Assembly (NCBI RefSeq): GCF_004361735.1
Contig: NZ_SNVV01000007.1
Span: forward strand, 156,254 to 220,253
Direction of reading: 5' to 3'
DNA length: 64,000 bases
Source of the DNA: Azoarcus indigens
Lineage (GTDB): Bacteria; Pseudomonadota; Gammaproteobacteria; Burkholderiales; Rhodocyclaceae
The position numbers were made by a program, and so were the translations under genes. Below the pieces are notes generated by a model. That model did not search any database, was not told where the DNA came from, and was given only the letters and a program-made list of their open reading frames with translations. Shown in pieces: positions 37,737 to 45,314 of this stretch. Within the stretch, counting starts at the first letter, position 1. Every line of letters starts with the position of its first letter.

Positions 37737-38618
37737 TCAGCCGCGCAGCGCATCCACCAACTGGCGGGCATAGGCCGGCAGCGCCTCGTAGGAGCGCACC
37801 GCGATCTGCAGACGGCGCTCCGCCCAGTCGTCCGCCAGCGGCACCACCGCCAAGCGGCCGGGTTCGCCGAAGCGCTCCGCCGCCGAGCGCGGCACCACCG
37901 CCACGCCCACGCCGCACTGGGCGAAGCGGCACACCGCGTCGAAGCTACGGGTGCCCACCCGCAGCTGCAGCCGGCGGCCCAAGCCGCTGGCCTTCTCTTC
38001 CAGGAACGCCTGGATGGCCGCCTCGCCATCCAGGCCGACGAAATCCTCGTCCAGCAACTGCTCGAAGCGGATCTGCGCCGCACCGGCATGGGCGTGGTCG
38101 GCAGCCATCACCGCCACCAGCCTGTCGTTGCGGAAGGGGAACAGCTCCAGCCGCGGCGCCTCCAGCGTGGCGGCGTAGATGCCGATGTCGGCGCGGCCCT
38201 CCGCTACCCGCCGCAGCACCTCCACCGACAGCCCCTCCTCGATGCGCACGTCCACCTGGCGGTTGCGCGCCAGGTACTCGCCTATGCACTCCGGCAGGAA
38301 ACCCTGCATGGCGTTGGTGTTGGCCGCCAGCCGCACCAGTCCGCGGAAGCCGCGCGCATGCTCCTGCAGCTCGGCGTTCAGCACCTGGATGTCGTAGAGC
38401 CAGGCGCGGGCGTGGCGCAGGAAGACCGCCCCCGCCGGCGTGGTCGCCACGCCCTGCTTGCCGCGCGTGAACAGCGCGCTCCCGGTCTGCTCCTCCAGCC
38501 GGGCGATGCGCTTGCTCACCGCCGCCAACGCCAGGTGGCAGTGGCGGCCAGCGGCAGTCAGCGAGCCCTGTTCGGCGGCGGCGACGAAGACCTTGAGGTC
38601 GGCGAGATCGAAGTGCAT
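37737..38618 (-). CDS. LysR-family transcriptional regulator
   Basis: 293-residue LTTR. N-terminal winged helix (DLKVFVAAAEQGSLTAAGRH, then LALAAVSKRIARLEEQTGSALF) and a type II periplasmic-binding-like effector domain. Divergent from the MaoC/HTD2-type hydratase gene, with a 106-bp gap, which is the usual arrangement for an LTTR and its target. Effector is unknown. Confidence 0.93.
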   Translation of the reverse strand: MHFDLADLKVFVAAAEQGSLTAAGRHCHLALAAVSKRIARLEEQTGSALFTRGKQGVATTPAGAVFLRHARAWLYDIQVLNAELQEHARGFRGLVRLAANTNAMQGFLPECIGEYLARNRQVDVRIEEGLSVEVLRRVAEGRADIGIYAATLEAPRLELFPFRNDRLVAVMAADHAHAGAAQIRFEQLLDEDFVGLDGEAAIQAFLEEKASGLGRRLQLRVGTRSFDAVCRFAQCGVGVAVVPRSAAERFGEPGRLAVVPLADDWAERRLQIAVRSYEALPAYARQLVDALRG

Positions 38619-38724
38619 GGGGCGGCCTCCCTTCGCAAAGCGCGAAGGCTAGCGCGAAAAATCGCCGATCAACAGCCGGCCGCCGCTGGCCTAAGCTGCA
38701 GGTTCTCCCCCTGAGGAAGACGAG

Positions 38725-39600
38725 ATGCACGACGAGGACATGCACGCCGCGCTGGACGAAGCCCGCCTGCGCCAGTGGCTGGGGCGCCAGGAAGAAACCG
38801 AGGACGAGGTGAGCGCCTTCCCGCCGCGCGCGCTGGCGGCCACGCTGGAGGCGCCCTATGCCGGCGAGGGCCGCCCCGGCGATCCGCTGCCACCGTTGTG
38901 GCACTGGCTCTACTTCCTGCCGCTGCACGCCCGCTCCACCCTGGGCGAGGACGGCCACGCGCGCAAGGGCGGCTTCCTGCCGCCGGTGCCGCTGCCACGG
39001 CGCATGTGGGCAGGCGGCCGCTTCGACTTCGTCGAGCCCTTGCGCGTCGGCGAGCGCATCCGCAAGCGCTCCACCATCACCGCCATCGACATCAAGCATG
39101 GCCGCAGCGGCGCACTGGCCTTCGTCACCGTGCGCCACGAGATTTCCGCCAAGGGCGCGCCCCGGCTGGTGGAGGAACACGACATCGTCTACCGCGAAGC
39201 ACCGCGGCCGGACGCGCCGGCCGTCGCCCCCACGCCCGCGCCCCAGGGCCCCTGGCAGCGCCGCATCACGCCGGACGACGTGCTGCTGTTCCGCTACTCC
39301 GCGCTGACCTTCAATGGCCACCGCATCCACTATGACCGCCGCTACGTCACCGAGGTGGAGGGCTATCCCGGCCTGGTGGTGCACGGCCCGCTGATCGCCA
39401 CCCTGCTGCTGGACCTGCTGCAGCGTGAACAGCCCGGCGTGCGCCTGGCCGGCTTCCAGTTCCGCGCGCTGCGGCCTACGTTCGACACCGCACCTTTCTT
39501 CGTGCATGGCGAACCGGCGGCGGATGGCAGGACAGTGCGGCTATGGGCGAGCGACGCCGAGGGCTGGCTGACGATGGAGGCGACGGCGACGCTGGGCTGA
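38725..39600 (+). CDS. MaoC/HTD2-type acyl-CoA hydratase (mesaconyl-C4-CoA hydratase-like)
   Basis: 291-residue double hotdog protein. The N-terminal FAS1-like dehydratase half contains PLWHWLYFLP and PRRMWAGGRFDFV; the C-terminal half contains the hydratase residues LFRYSALTFNGHRIHYDRRY and the conserved GLVVHGPLIATLLL. This architecture is that of mesaconyl-C4-CoA hydratases and related HTD2 acyl dehydratases. Divergent from a LysR regulator. Which C4-C5 acyl-CoA it hydrates cannot be said from sequence. Confidence 0.88.
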   Translation: MHDEDMHAALDEARLRQWLGRQEETEDEVSAFPPRALAATLEAPYAGEGRPGDPLPPLWHWLYFLPLHARSTLGEDGHARKGGFLPPVPLPRRMWAGGRFDFVEPLRVGERIRKRSTITAIDIKHGRSGALAFVTVRHEISAKGAPRLVEEHDIVYREAPRPDAPAVAPTPAPQGPWQRRITPDDVLLFRYSALTFNGHRIHYDRRYVTEVEGYPGLVVHGPLIATLLLDLLQREQPGVRLAGFQFRALRPTFDTAPFFVHGEPAADGRTVRLWASDAEGWLTMEATATLG

Positions 39601-39885
39601 GGGTTGCCGGAACGGAAGTATCACCATCCCACCCTGCATCCCCTACCAGCGCTAGCCGGCTGACGGGGTTTTACTCCCCTCTCCCGTCGCGGGAGATGGA
39701 CTGGGGGAGAGGGGGAGTGGCGCTCGTATTGCCGCTAACGCCCCTTGCGGGGCGCCCGCTCTCCCCAACCCTCCCCCGCAAGGGCGAGGGGGCAGAACCG
39801 CCGCTACCTTAGGCGGGCGAGCCTGTCCCGACCAATGCCTGTCCGGGCCCTACTGGCACCGGCCATATCGGCACGCCGCAGCCCC
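39601..39885. repeat. REP-like inverted repeats in convergent gap
   Basis: Gap of 285 bp between convergent genes. It holds two long imperfect hairpins: CTCCCCTCTCCC with GGGGGAGAGGGGGAG (39674-39717), and CGCCCCTTGCGGGG with CCCCGCAAGGGCG (39739-39786). Such C/T-rich palindromes are typical dispersed intergenic repeats in betaproteobacteria. No gene is supported. Confidence 0.6.
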
Positions 39886-40902
39886 TCAATACTTGGCGAA
39901 GTTCGCATTCACCCGCTGGTACAGATAGTCCTCGGCGGTGATCGCCGGGTACTTGTGCGCCGGCCCTTCGATGACCACCTCGCGGTTGGCCTGGCAGAAG
40001 AAGGCCAGGCTGTAACGCGCGCCCTGGTACTCGTCCGGGCGCGGGTTGCGCACGCGGTGGAAGTTGGACGGCAGCTGGTCGTCGCTCCAGCGCATCAGCA
40101 TGTCACCGATGTTGCAGGTGATGACCTCTTCCGCCGGCGGAATGCTGGTCCATTCCTGGGCCTCGAACTCCTTGCCGGGGCACACCTGCAGGCCGCCCTG
40201 GCCCTCGCGCTGGAACAGCAGGGTGAGGCAGTCGAAGTCGGTGTGGGCACCGGCGCGCCACAGGTCCAGCTTGTCCCGGAACTCCGGCGGGATGGCGTAG
40301 TAGTGCAGCAGGCGCAGGGTGCTCTGGTAGCCGGGGCTGAGCGGATCGTGGGCGCGGGTGAAGAACTCGCTGTCGAAGCCCAGCTTGTCGGCGAAGCAGG
40401 ACAGCACCCGCATGCCCACCGTCCAGCACTGCGCCTCGAAGGCCAGCATGGTGTCGCGGAAGCCGGCCAGTTCTTCCTCGCTGGGCCACAACTCGGCCAT
40501 GTGCGGGCGGGTGATCTGGTAGGACTCCTTCTGGTCCGGCGTGCCGGTGGAAGGCCGCACCTGGGCCTTGCTCTCCCAGCCGGCGTTGCAGCCCTTCTTC
40601 AGCGGATACTTGGCCTTCACCTCGTCCGGCAGGGCAAAGAAGCGCTCCATGGTGGCGAAGGCCTTGCGCACTTCGGCCAGCTCGATGCCGTGGTTGTAGA
40701 GCTGGAAGAAGCCCACGTCCACCGAGGCGCTCCACAGCTGGTCGGCGATCTCGGCTTTGCGGTGTTCGAAATCGGATAGGTCGATACGTCGCACTTCGCG
40801 GCTCTCGTTCTCGGTGCCCATCGCGCCCATGCGCGATTCCTTGTTGAGTTCGTTGAGGGCATAGGGCGCCTGGGCGGCGGGGGTCTGCTGGGTGGTCTGC
40901 AT
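39886..40902 (-). CDS. 2OG-Fe(II) oxygenase, isopenicillin-N-synthase family
   Basis: 338-residue non-haem iron oxygenase. N-terminal DIOX_N-like domain (VDVGFFQLYNHGI) and double-stranded beta-helix with iron ligands His 220 and Asp 222 (AGAHTDFD) and His 282 (SNFHRVRNP); the 2OG-binding RxS is ARYS (Arg 296, Ser 298). Its mRNA starts with an NMT1-motif type riboswitch and a sigma-54-like promoter identical in layout to those of the divergent NMT1 operon. Known NMT1-motif RNAs sense xanthine and uric acid, so a purine such as xanthine or urate is a plausible substrate, not shown. ATG follows GCAGGAGCACGACA. Confidence 0.92.
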   Translation of the reverse strand: MQTTQQTPAAQAPYALNELNKESRMGAMGTENESREVRRIDLSDFEHRKAEIADQLWSASVDVGFFQLYNHGIELAEVRKAFATMERFFALPDEVKAKYPLKKGCNAGWESKAQVRPSTGTPDQKESYQITRPHMAELWPSEEELAGFRDTMLAFEAQCWTVGMRVLSCFADKLGFDSEFFTRAHDPLSPGYQSTLRLLHYYAIPPEFRDKLDLWRAGAHTDFDCLTLLFQREGQGGLQVCPGKEFEAQEWTSIPPAEEVITCNIGDMLMRWSDDQLPSNFHRVRNPRPDEYQGARYSLAFFCQANREVVIEGPAHKYPAITAEDYLYQRVNANFAKY

Positions 40903-40968
40903 TGTCGTGCTCCTGCGTTACATGGGCTCGCGAGGGATGCACGGGGCGGAAAGGGCCGGCGGCATCGC

Positions 40969-41031
40969 CTCTTGAAGGGTCTCCCGGCGCGGCGCCTCCC
41001 GGGCGGGACGACGCAACGCCAGCTTCAAGAG
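40969..41031 (-). promoter_or_regulatory. Alternative pairing (expression platform) of the minus-strand riboswitch
   Basis: On the minus strand the 3' arm of aptamer helix P1 continues as CTCTTGAAG (complement at 41023-41031), and a perfect 9-nt complement CTTCAAGAG occurs about 45 bases downstream (40969-40977). Ligand-stabilised P1 and this downstream hairpin are mutually exclusive. The ribosome-binding site of the oxygenase gene lies about 60 bases further. Confidence 0.6.
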
Positions 41032-41095
41032 CAATTACCGACCGGCCGCTGGTTCGCCGGGCGGCGGACCAGGGAGGTGAACGCTTCTACTCTCG
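41026..41095 (-). promoter_or_regulatory. NMT1-motif (xanthine-I) riboswitch aptamer, oxygenase gene
   Basis: Minus-strand RNA starting CGAGAGTAGAAGCGTTCA and ending GGTAATTGCTCTTG. P1 is CGAGAG/CTCTTG; P2 is a separate helix around CTGGT...ACCAG with an inner GCCG/CGGC. The unpaired blocks GTAGAAGCGTTCA and CGG(A/T)AATTGC match my recollection of the NMT1-motif consensus. The same blocks with a different P2 sequence recur in the divergent leader (41472-41533), so conservation of loops with changing stems supports an RNA element. Confidence 0.85.
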
Positions 41096-41106
41096 CCGCA
41101 GCACAA

Positions 41107-41122
41107 AGCAGGTGGCGTGCCA
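41107..41122 (-). promoter_or_regulatory. Sigma-54-type -24/-12 promoter of the oxygenase gene
   Basis: Minus-strand TGGCACG-CCAC-CTGCT. The invariant GG and GC are 10 bases apart as required; the -12 element is CTGCT instead of TTGCW. Predicted +1 (41096) falls one base before the riboswitch aptamer. Confidence 0.75.
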
Positions 41123-41444
41123 CCTGATCTGGCCGGGTGCTCCGGCAGCTCGTCCCGCCCCCGACAAAGCCGGGCGACTCCTGCCCCGACGCTGCGACGT
41201 CGCGGGCTTTTCACCCCGGTACGGCAGACACCGCAAGGCGCGCCTGCCACCGTCCGCGCCCCTCCGGACAGCCCGGCACCGCCAAGGCCCCCCTGCCCCA
41301 ATTCAAGGCATACCACCCATTTTGCGCACCAAGCCAATGCACATGGCCCCTCGTGGGCTCGGGCCCACGAGACAGACGGAAACCCTGGCGGATACGCGGC
41401 TTTCCGCCAGCCATCCATACCTTTGGCATCGAAGCGCCACCATC

Positions 41445-41460
41445 TGGCACGCATGCTGCT
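41445..41460 (+). promoter_or_regulatory. Sigma-54-type -24/-12 promoter of the NMT1-deaminase operon
   Basis: TGGCACG-CATG-CTGCT with GG and GC 10 bases apart. Predicted +1 (41471) is one base before the aptamer, the same geometry as on the opposite strand. Sequence between promoter and aptamer is not conserved between the two copies (11 bases each), so only promoter and RNA are under constraint. Confidence 0.75.
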
Positions 41461-41471
41461 AAGAGCGAAAC

Positions 41472-41533
41472 CGAGAGTAGAAGCGTTCAGCGCCGCCGGA
41501 ACAGAGAGCCGGGGCGCCCGGAAATTGCTCTTG
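41472..41533 (+). promoter_or_regulatory. NMT1-motif (xanthine-I) riboswitch aptamer, NMT1 operon
   Basis: RNA starting CGAGAGTAGAAGCGTTCA and ending GGAAATTGCTCTTG. P1 pairs CGAGAG with CTCTTG; P2 pairs GCGCC with GGCGC and CCGG with CCGG. It sits 58 bases before the ATG of the NMT1-like gene, the association for which this RNA class was named. CAAGAAC at about 41567-41573 is a weak partner for an alternative pairing with GCTCTTG. Confidence 0.88.
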
Positions 41534-41591
41534 TCGCCCCGTCGGCGCGCACCGCCGCCGGGTACCAAGAACATTGCCCGGAGCATCCCCA

Positions 41592-42644
41592 ATGGATCGT
41601 CGTCGCTTCCTCACCTCCTTCGCCGCACTGCCCGCCGCTACCGCCCTCGCCAGCCTGTCGAACCCGGTGCGGGCCCAGCCTGCCCCCGCCGCCGGCCTGC
41701 TGCCGCTCAAGTTCTCACTGGATTTCCGCGTCACCAGCCAGACCTCGCCCTTCTTCCTGGCCCTCGCCCGTGGCTATTACCGCGAGGAAGGGCTGGACGT
41801 GACCATAGACACCGGCGCCGGCTCGGTGGCCTCCATCACCCGCGTCGCCAGCGGCGCCTATGACATGTCGCTGGGCGACATCAGCTCGCTGATCGAATTC
41901 CACGCCCAGAACCCGGGCAAGGCGGCGGTGCAGGCGGTGTACCAGTATTACAACCGCGCGCCCTTCGTCATCATCGGCCGCAAAGACCGTGGCATCACCG
42001 CCGATTTCGCCAGCCTGCGCGGCAAGCGCGTGGCCGCTGCGGCGGTGGAATCCACCCGCCGGCTGTGGCCCATGGTGGCGAACAGACTCAAGGCCGGGCC
42101 GGACTTCTTCGAGTGGGTCACCACCGACTTCGCGGTGCGCGACAACGTGATGGTCCGCGGCGACGTGGATGCCGCCACCTACTTCCATGACTCGGCGGTG
42201 TCGCTGTTCTCGCGCATGCCGCTGGAGCAGCTCGCGGTGCTGGAGTACGCCAAGGCCGGCCTGGACCTCTACGGCAACGCCATTCTCGCCAGCCGCAAGC
42301 TGATCGCCGACAAGCCGCAGGCGGTGGCCGGCTTCCTGCGCGCCACCAACCGCGCGCTGCGCGAGACGGTGGCGGACGTGGAGCCCGCGCTGGCGGCGAT
42401 CAAGGCGCGCGAGCCCATCCTCAATCTGGAGGTGGAGCGCGAGCGCTGGAACATCACCCGCGGCTACGTCGCCGCCGCCGACACCCGCGCCGACGGCCTG
42501 GGCGCGGTGCGCAGCGAGCTGGTAAGCCGCCAGATCGCCGACGTTGCCGCCGTGTTCGGCCTGGAGAAGCCGCCCGCCGCCGCCGAACTGTACGAGCTCT
42601 CGCTGCTGCCGCCCAAGGCGGAACGCCTGGTCGCCGGAGCCTGA
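41592..42644 (+). CDS. NMT1/THI5-type ABC transporter substrate-binding protein
   Basis: 350-residue periplasmic binding protein of the NMT1/SsuA-like family. The N-terminus DRRRFLTSFAALPAATAL is a twin-arginine (Tat) signal peptide. The SBP core follows: LDFRVTSQTSPFFLALARGYYREEGLDV, GSVASITRVASGAYDMSLGD. ATG at 41592 has GGAG 7 bases upstream; the alternative TTG at 41574 is rejected. No permease or ATPase gene adjoins it, so it needs partners elsewhere. Under a xanthine-I type riboswitch, a purine or a purine breakdown product is the likely ligand. Confidence 0.92.
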   Translation: MDRRRFLTSFAALPAATALASLSNPVRAQPAPAAGLLPLKFSLDFRVTSQTSPFFLALARGYYREEGLDVTIDTGAGSVASITRVASGAYDMSLGDISSLIEFHAQNPGKAAVQAVYQYYNRAPFVIIGRKDRGITADFASLRGKRVAAAAVESTRRLWPMVANRLKAGPDFFEWVTTDFAVRDNVMVRGDVDAATYFHDSAVSLFSRMPLEQLAVLEYAKAGLDLYGNAILASRKLIADKPQAVAGFLRATNRALRETVADVEPALAAIKAREPILNLEVERERWNITRGYVAAADTRADGLGAVRSELVSRQIADVAAVFGLEKPPAAAELYELSLLPPKAERLVAGA

Positions 42645-42646
42645 GC

Positions 42647-43144
42647 ATGGGCGCGCCGGAAACCGTGCTGGATGCGCGCGACGCCCTCTACCTGCGCCGC
42701 GCCATCGAACTCGCCGACCTCGGCCGCAGCCGCGGCAACCGGCCCTTCGGCGCCCTCATCGTCGGCGCCGACGGCAGCGTGCTGGCCGAAGCCTGGTGCA
42801 ACACCGCCGAAACCGGCGACTGCACCGGCCACGCCGAAACCAGCGCCGTGCGCCTGGCATCGCCGCGCCACAGCCGCGAGGAACTGGCGCGGGCCACCCT
42901 CTACTCCTCCGCCGAGCCCTGCGTGATGTGCGCCGGCGCCATCTTCTGGGCCAATATCGGCCGGGTGGTGTTCGGCATAGACGCGGTGGCGCTGCGGCGC
43001 TTCCGCGGCGAGCGGCTGGACCAGCGCGACGCCGAGCTGTCCTGCCGCGACGTGTTCGACGCCTCGCCCAATGGCATCGTCTGCGTCGGCCCGGCGCTGC
43101 TGGAGGAGGCGGCGCGCTCCCACGTCGGCGCCTGGAAGGTCTGA
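42647..43144 (+). CDS. Nucleoside/base deaminase, guanine-deaminase-like
   Basis: 165-residue CDA-fold zinc deaminase. Zinc ligands are His 62 and catalytic Glu 64 in GHAET, and Cys 92 and Cys 95 in PCVMC. The size and the segment NRPFGALIVGADG with VLAEAWCNT fit the bacterial guanine deaminase/GuaD-like group rather than tRNA-adenosine deaminase. Starts 2 bases after the NMT1 stop, so it is in the same operon. Guanine deamination yields xanthine, the expected ligand of the riboswitch upstream. TadA is the main alternative. Confidence 0.85.
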   Translation: MGAPETVLDARDALYLRRAIELADLGRSRGNRPFGALIVGADGSVLAEAWCNTAETGDCTGHAETSAVRLASPRHSREELARATLYSSAEPCVMCAGAIFWANIGRVVFGIDAVALRRFRGERLDQRDAELSCRDVFDASPNGIVCVGPALLEEAARSHVGAWKV

Positions 43145-43199
43145 GCGGAAGCCGGCGGCCGGAGCAAGGCGCCCAGGCAAGCCGCGCCGCCGCCCCGCT

Positions 43200-43213
43200 T
43201 TGACCCCAGTCAA
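43200..43213 (+). promoter_or_regulatory. FNR/ANR-type box before ubiU
   Basis: Perfect palindrome TTGAC-CCCA-GTCAA. A TATGGT -10-like hexamer at 43236-43241 puts the start site near 43248, so the box is centred near -41.5, the class II FNR position. Oxygen-independent ubiquinone genes are known FNR targets in E. coli. Confidence 0.8.
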
Positions 43214-43282
43214 GGCAGCCCGGCGGCGGCGCCACTATGGTGGCGGGGCTTTGCAAACGCCCCGCCACTCCCCCGCCTCCCC

Positions 43283-44299
43283 ATGACCCCCGCCTCCCAG
43301 CGCATCGAACTGGTCTGCCCCGCAGGCTCCCTGCCGGCACTCAAGACCGCCATCGACAACGGTGCCGACTGCGTTTATCTCGGCTTCAAGGACGCCACCA
43401 ACGCCCGCAACTTCACCGGCCTCAATTTCGACGCCCGCCAGATGCGCGAAGGCGTGGATTACGCCCATGCGCGCAAGCGCAAGGTGCTGCTGGCGCTGAA
43501 CACCTATCCGCAGTCCGCCAACTGGGCGGACTGGACCGCCGCGGTGGACCGCGCCGCCGCGCTCGGCATCGACGCCGTCATCCTCGCCGACCCCGGCCTC
43601 ATGGCCTACGCCGCCAAAACGCATCCGCAGCTCCGGCTGCACCTTTCGGTGCAAGGCTCGGCCACCAGCTACGAGGCCATCGCCTGGTACCACGAGCGAT
43701 TCGGCATCCAGCGCGCGGTGCTGCCGCGGGTACTGTCGCTGGCCCAGGTGGAGAAGGTGATCGCCAACAGCCCGGTGGAGATCGAGGTGTTCGGCTTCGG
43801 CGGCTTGTGCGTGATGGTGGAAGGCCGCTGCGCGCTGTCCGCCTACGCCACCGGCGAATCGCCCAACTGCAACGGCGCCTGCTCGCCCGGCAAGCATGTG
43901 CGCTGGGAACAGACGCCCAGGGGCATGGAGACCCGGCTCAACGGCATCCTCATCGACCGCTTCGGCGCCAACGAGCGCGCAGGCTACCCGACGCTGTGCA
44001 AGGGCCGCTTCGAGGTGAACGACGAGACCTATTACGCCATCGAGGAGCCGACCAGCCTCAACACCCTGGAGATGCTGCCGGAGCTGGCCCGCGTCGGCGT
44101 GTCGGCGATCAAGATCGAAGGCCGCCAGCGCAGCCCGGCCTATGTCGCCCAGGTCACCAGGGTGTGGCGCGCCGCGCTGGACCGCCTCGCCCTCGACCCC
44201 GCCAGCTTCCGGGCCCAGCCGGCCTGGATGGCCGAACTGAACAAGGTTTCCGAGGGCCAGAGCCACACCCTCGGCGCCTACTACCGGCCGTGGAAATGA
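43283..44299 (+). CDS. ubiU: Oxygen-independent ubiquinone hydroxylation protein UbiU
   Basis: 338-residue U32-peptidase-like protein that, with UbiV, hydroxylates the quinone ring without O2. The N-terminus [21 protein letters not shown] is diagnostic. Likely 4Fe-4S cysteines are seen in [20 protein letters not shown] and TLCKGRF. It is not a collagenase despite the family name. An FNR-type box with class II spacing lies upstream. Its stop TGA overlaps an in-frame ATG of ubiV (ATGA at 44296-44299). Confidence 0.95.
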   Translation: MTPASQRIELVCPAGSLPALKTAIDNGADCVYLGFKDATNARNFTGLNFDARQMREGVDYAHARKRKVLLALNTYPQSANWADWTAAVDRAAALGIDAVILADPGLMAYAAKTHPQLRLHLSVQGSATSYEAIAWYHERFGIQRAVLPRVLSLAQVEKVIANSPVEIEVFGFGGLCVMVEGRCALSAYATGESPNCNGACSPGKHVRWEQTPRGMETRLNGILIDRFGANERAGYPTLCKGRFEVNDETYYAIEEPTSLNTLEMLPELARVGVSAIKIEGRQRSPAYVAQVTRVWRAALDRLALDPASFRAQPAWMAELNKVSEGQSHTLGAYYRPWK

Positions 44300-44340
44300 A
44301 CGCCCCAATGAACGCTCACAGGCCCGCCACCGGACACACC

Positions 44341-45237
44341 ATGAAGCTATCCCTAGGCCCCCTGCTCTATTACTGGCCGCGCCAGAGCGTGCTGGATTTC
44401 TACGCCGGCATCGCCGACAGCCCGGTGGACATCGTCCACCTCGGCGAAACCGTCTGCTCCCGCCGCCACGAACTGCGCCTGGACGACTGGCTGGAGGTGG
44501 CCGCCATGCTGGCCGCCGCCGGCAAGGAAGCGGTGCTGTCCAGCCAGTCGCTGATCGAATCCGAGTCCGACCTCAAGACCCTGCGCCGCATCGTCGGCCA
44601 GGGCGATTTCCGGGTGGAGGCCAACGACTTCGCCGCGGTGCGCCTGCTGGCCGACGCCGGCCGCCGCGACTGGATCGCCGGCCCCACGCTCAATGTCTTC
44701 AACCCGCACACCCTGGGCCTGCTGGTGGAATCCGGCGCCAGCCGCTGGGTAGTGCCGCCGGAAATGTCCGGCGAAGTGCTGGCTGGCCTGCGCGCCGGGC
44801 TGCCAGCGCCGCTGGAAACCGAGGTCTTCGCCTATGGCCGCCTGCCACTGGCGCACTCGGCGCGCTGCTTCACCGCCCGCCACTACAACCTGCAGAAGGA
44901 CAGCTGCGAGTTCCGCTGCCTGGGCATCGCCGATGGCCTGGTGCTGCGCACCCGCGAGGGCGAGGCCTTCCTGACCCTGAACGGCGTGCAGACCCAGTCC
45001 GCCCGGGTGCACAACCTGCTCGGCGACCTGCCGGCGCTGCAGCCGCATGCCGAGGTACTGCGCATCAGCCCGCAGGGTGCCGACAGCCGCGAGATCATCC
45101 AGCTCTTCCGCGCCGCGCTGGATGGTCAGCGCAGCCCCGAGAGCGCCTTCGCCGTCAGCGTGGCCCACATGCCGGCCGCGCCCTGCAACGGCTTCTGGCA
45201 CGGCCGGCCGGGCGTGGAGCAGTACGTCGCCGTGTAG
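44341..45237 (+). CDS. ubiV: Oxygen-independent ubiquinone hydroxylation protein UbiV
   Basis: 298-residue partner of UbiU in anaerobic ubiquinone synthesis. Recognised by [21 protein letters not shown], which mirrors E. coli UbiV, and by the Fe-S cysteine motifs [16 protein letters not shown] and KDSCEFRC. The ATG at 44341 matches the family start; an ATG at 44296 that overlaps the ubiU stop (ATGA) would add 15 residues and may couple translation. Neither start has a strong Shine-Dalgarno. Confidence 0.94.
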   Translation: MKLSLGPLLYYWPRQSVLDFYAGIADSPVDIVHLGETVCSRRHELRLDDWLEVAAMLAAAGKEAVLSSQSLIESESDLKTLRRIVGQGDFRVEANDFAAVRLLADAGRRDWIAGPTLNVFNPHTLGLLVESGASRWVVPPEMSGEVLAGLRAGLPAPLETEVFAYGRLPLAHSARCFTARHYNLQKDSCEFRCLGIADGLVLRTREGEAFLTLNGVQTQSARVHNLLGDLPALQPHAEVLRISPQGADSREIIQLFRAALDGQRSPESAFAVSVAHMPAAPCNGFWHGRPGVEQYVAV

Positions 45238-45314
45238 GCGGCCTGCGGTTCTCCAGCGCATCCACCCGCTTCCTTCCGACCGCCCCGCCGCGAATCCACA
45301 ACCGGAACCCCGCC

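Larger units (their letters stand above)
41096..41469. other. Region between the divergent sigma-54-like promoters
   Basis: About 375 bp with no credible gene. It holds two inverted repeats that could be activator sites: CTCGTGGGC-TCGG-GCCCACGAG (41350-41371) and CTGGCGGA-N10-TCCGCCAG (41385-41410), plus a smaller GCGACGTCGC palindrome (41194-41203). Sigma-54 promoters need an enhancer-binding protein, and these would be its natural sites. Confidence 0.5.

Noticed and set aside
41026..41540. Inverted repeats with a 375-bp centre as an insertion sequence or MITE
   Set aside because: The arms match only in the blocks of a known RNA motif and promoter, differ elsewhere, and carry no target-site duplication. 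Divergent riboswitches explain them better.
41035..41863. ORFs in the region between the oxygenase and NMT1 genes
   Set aside because: They have no ribosome-binding site or domain and overlap promoters, riboswitches and the NMT1 start; the region is regulatory.
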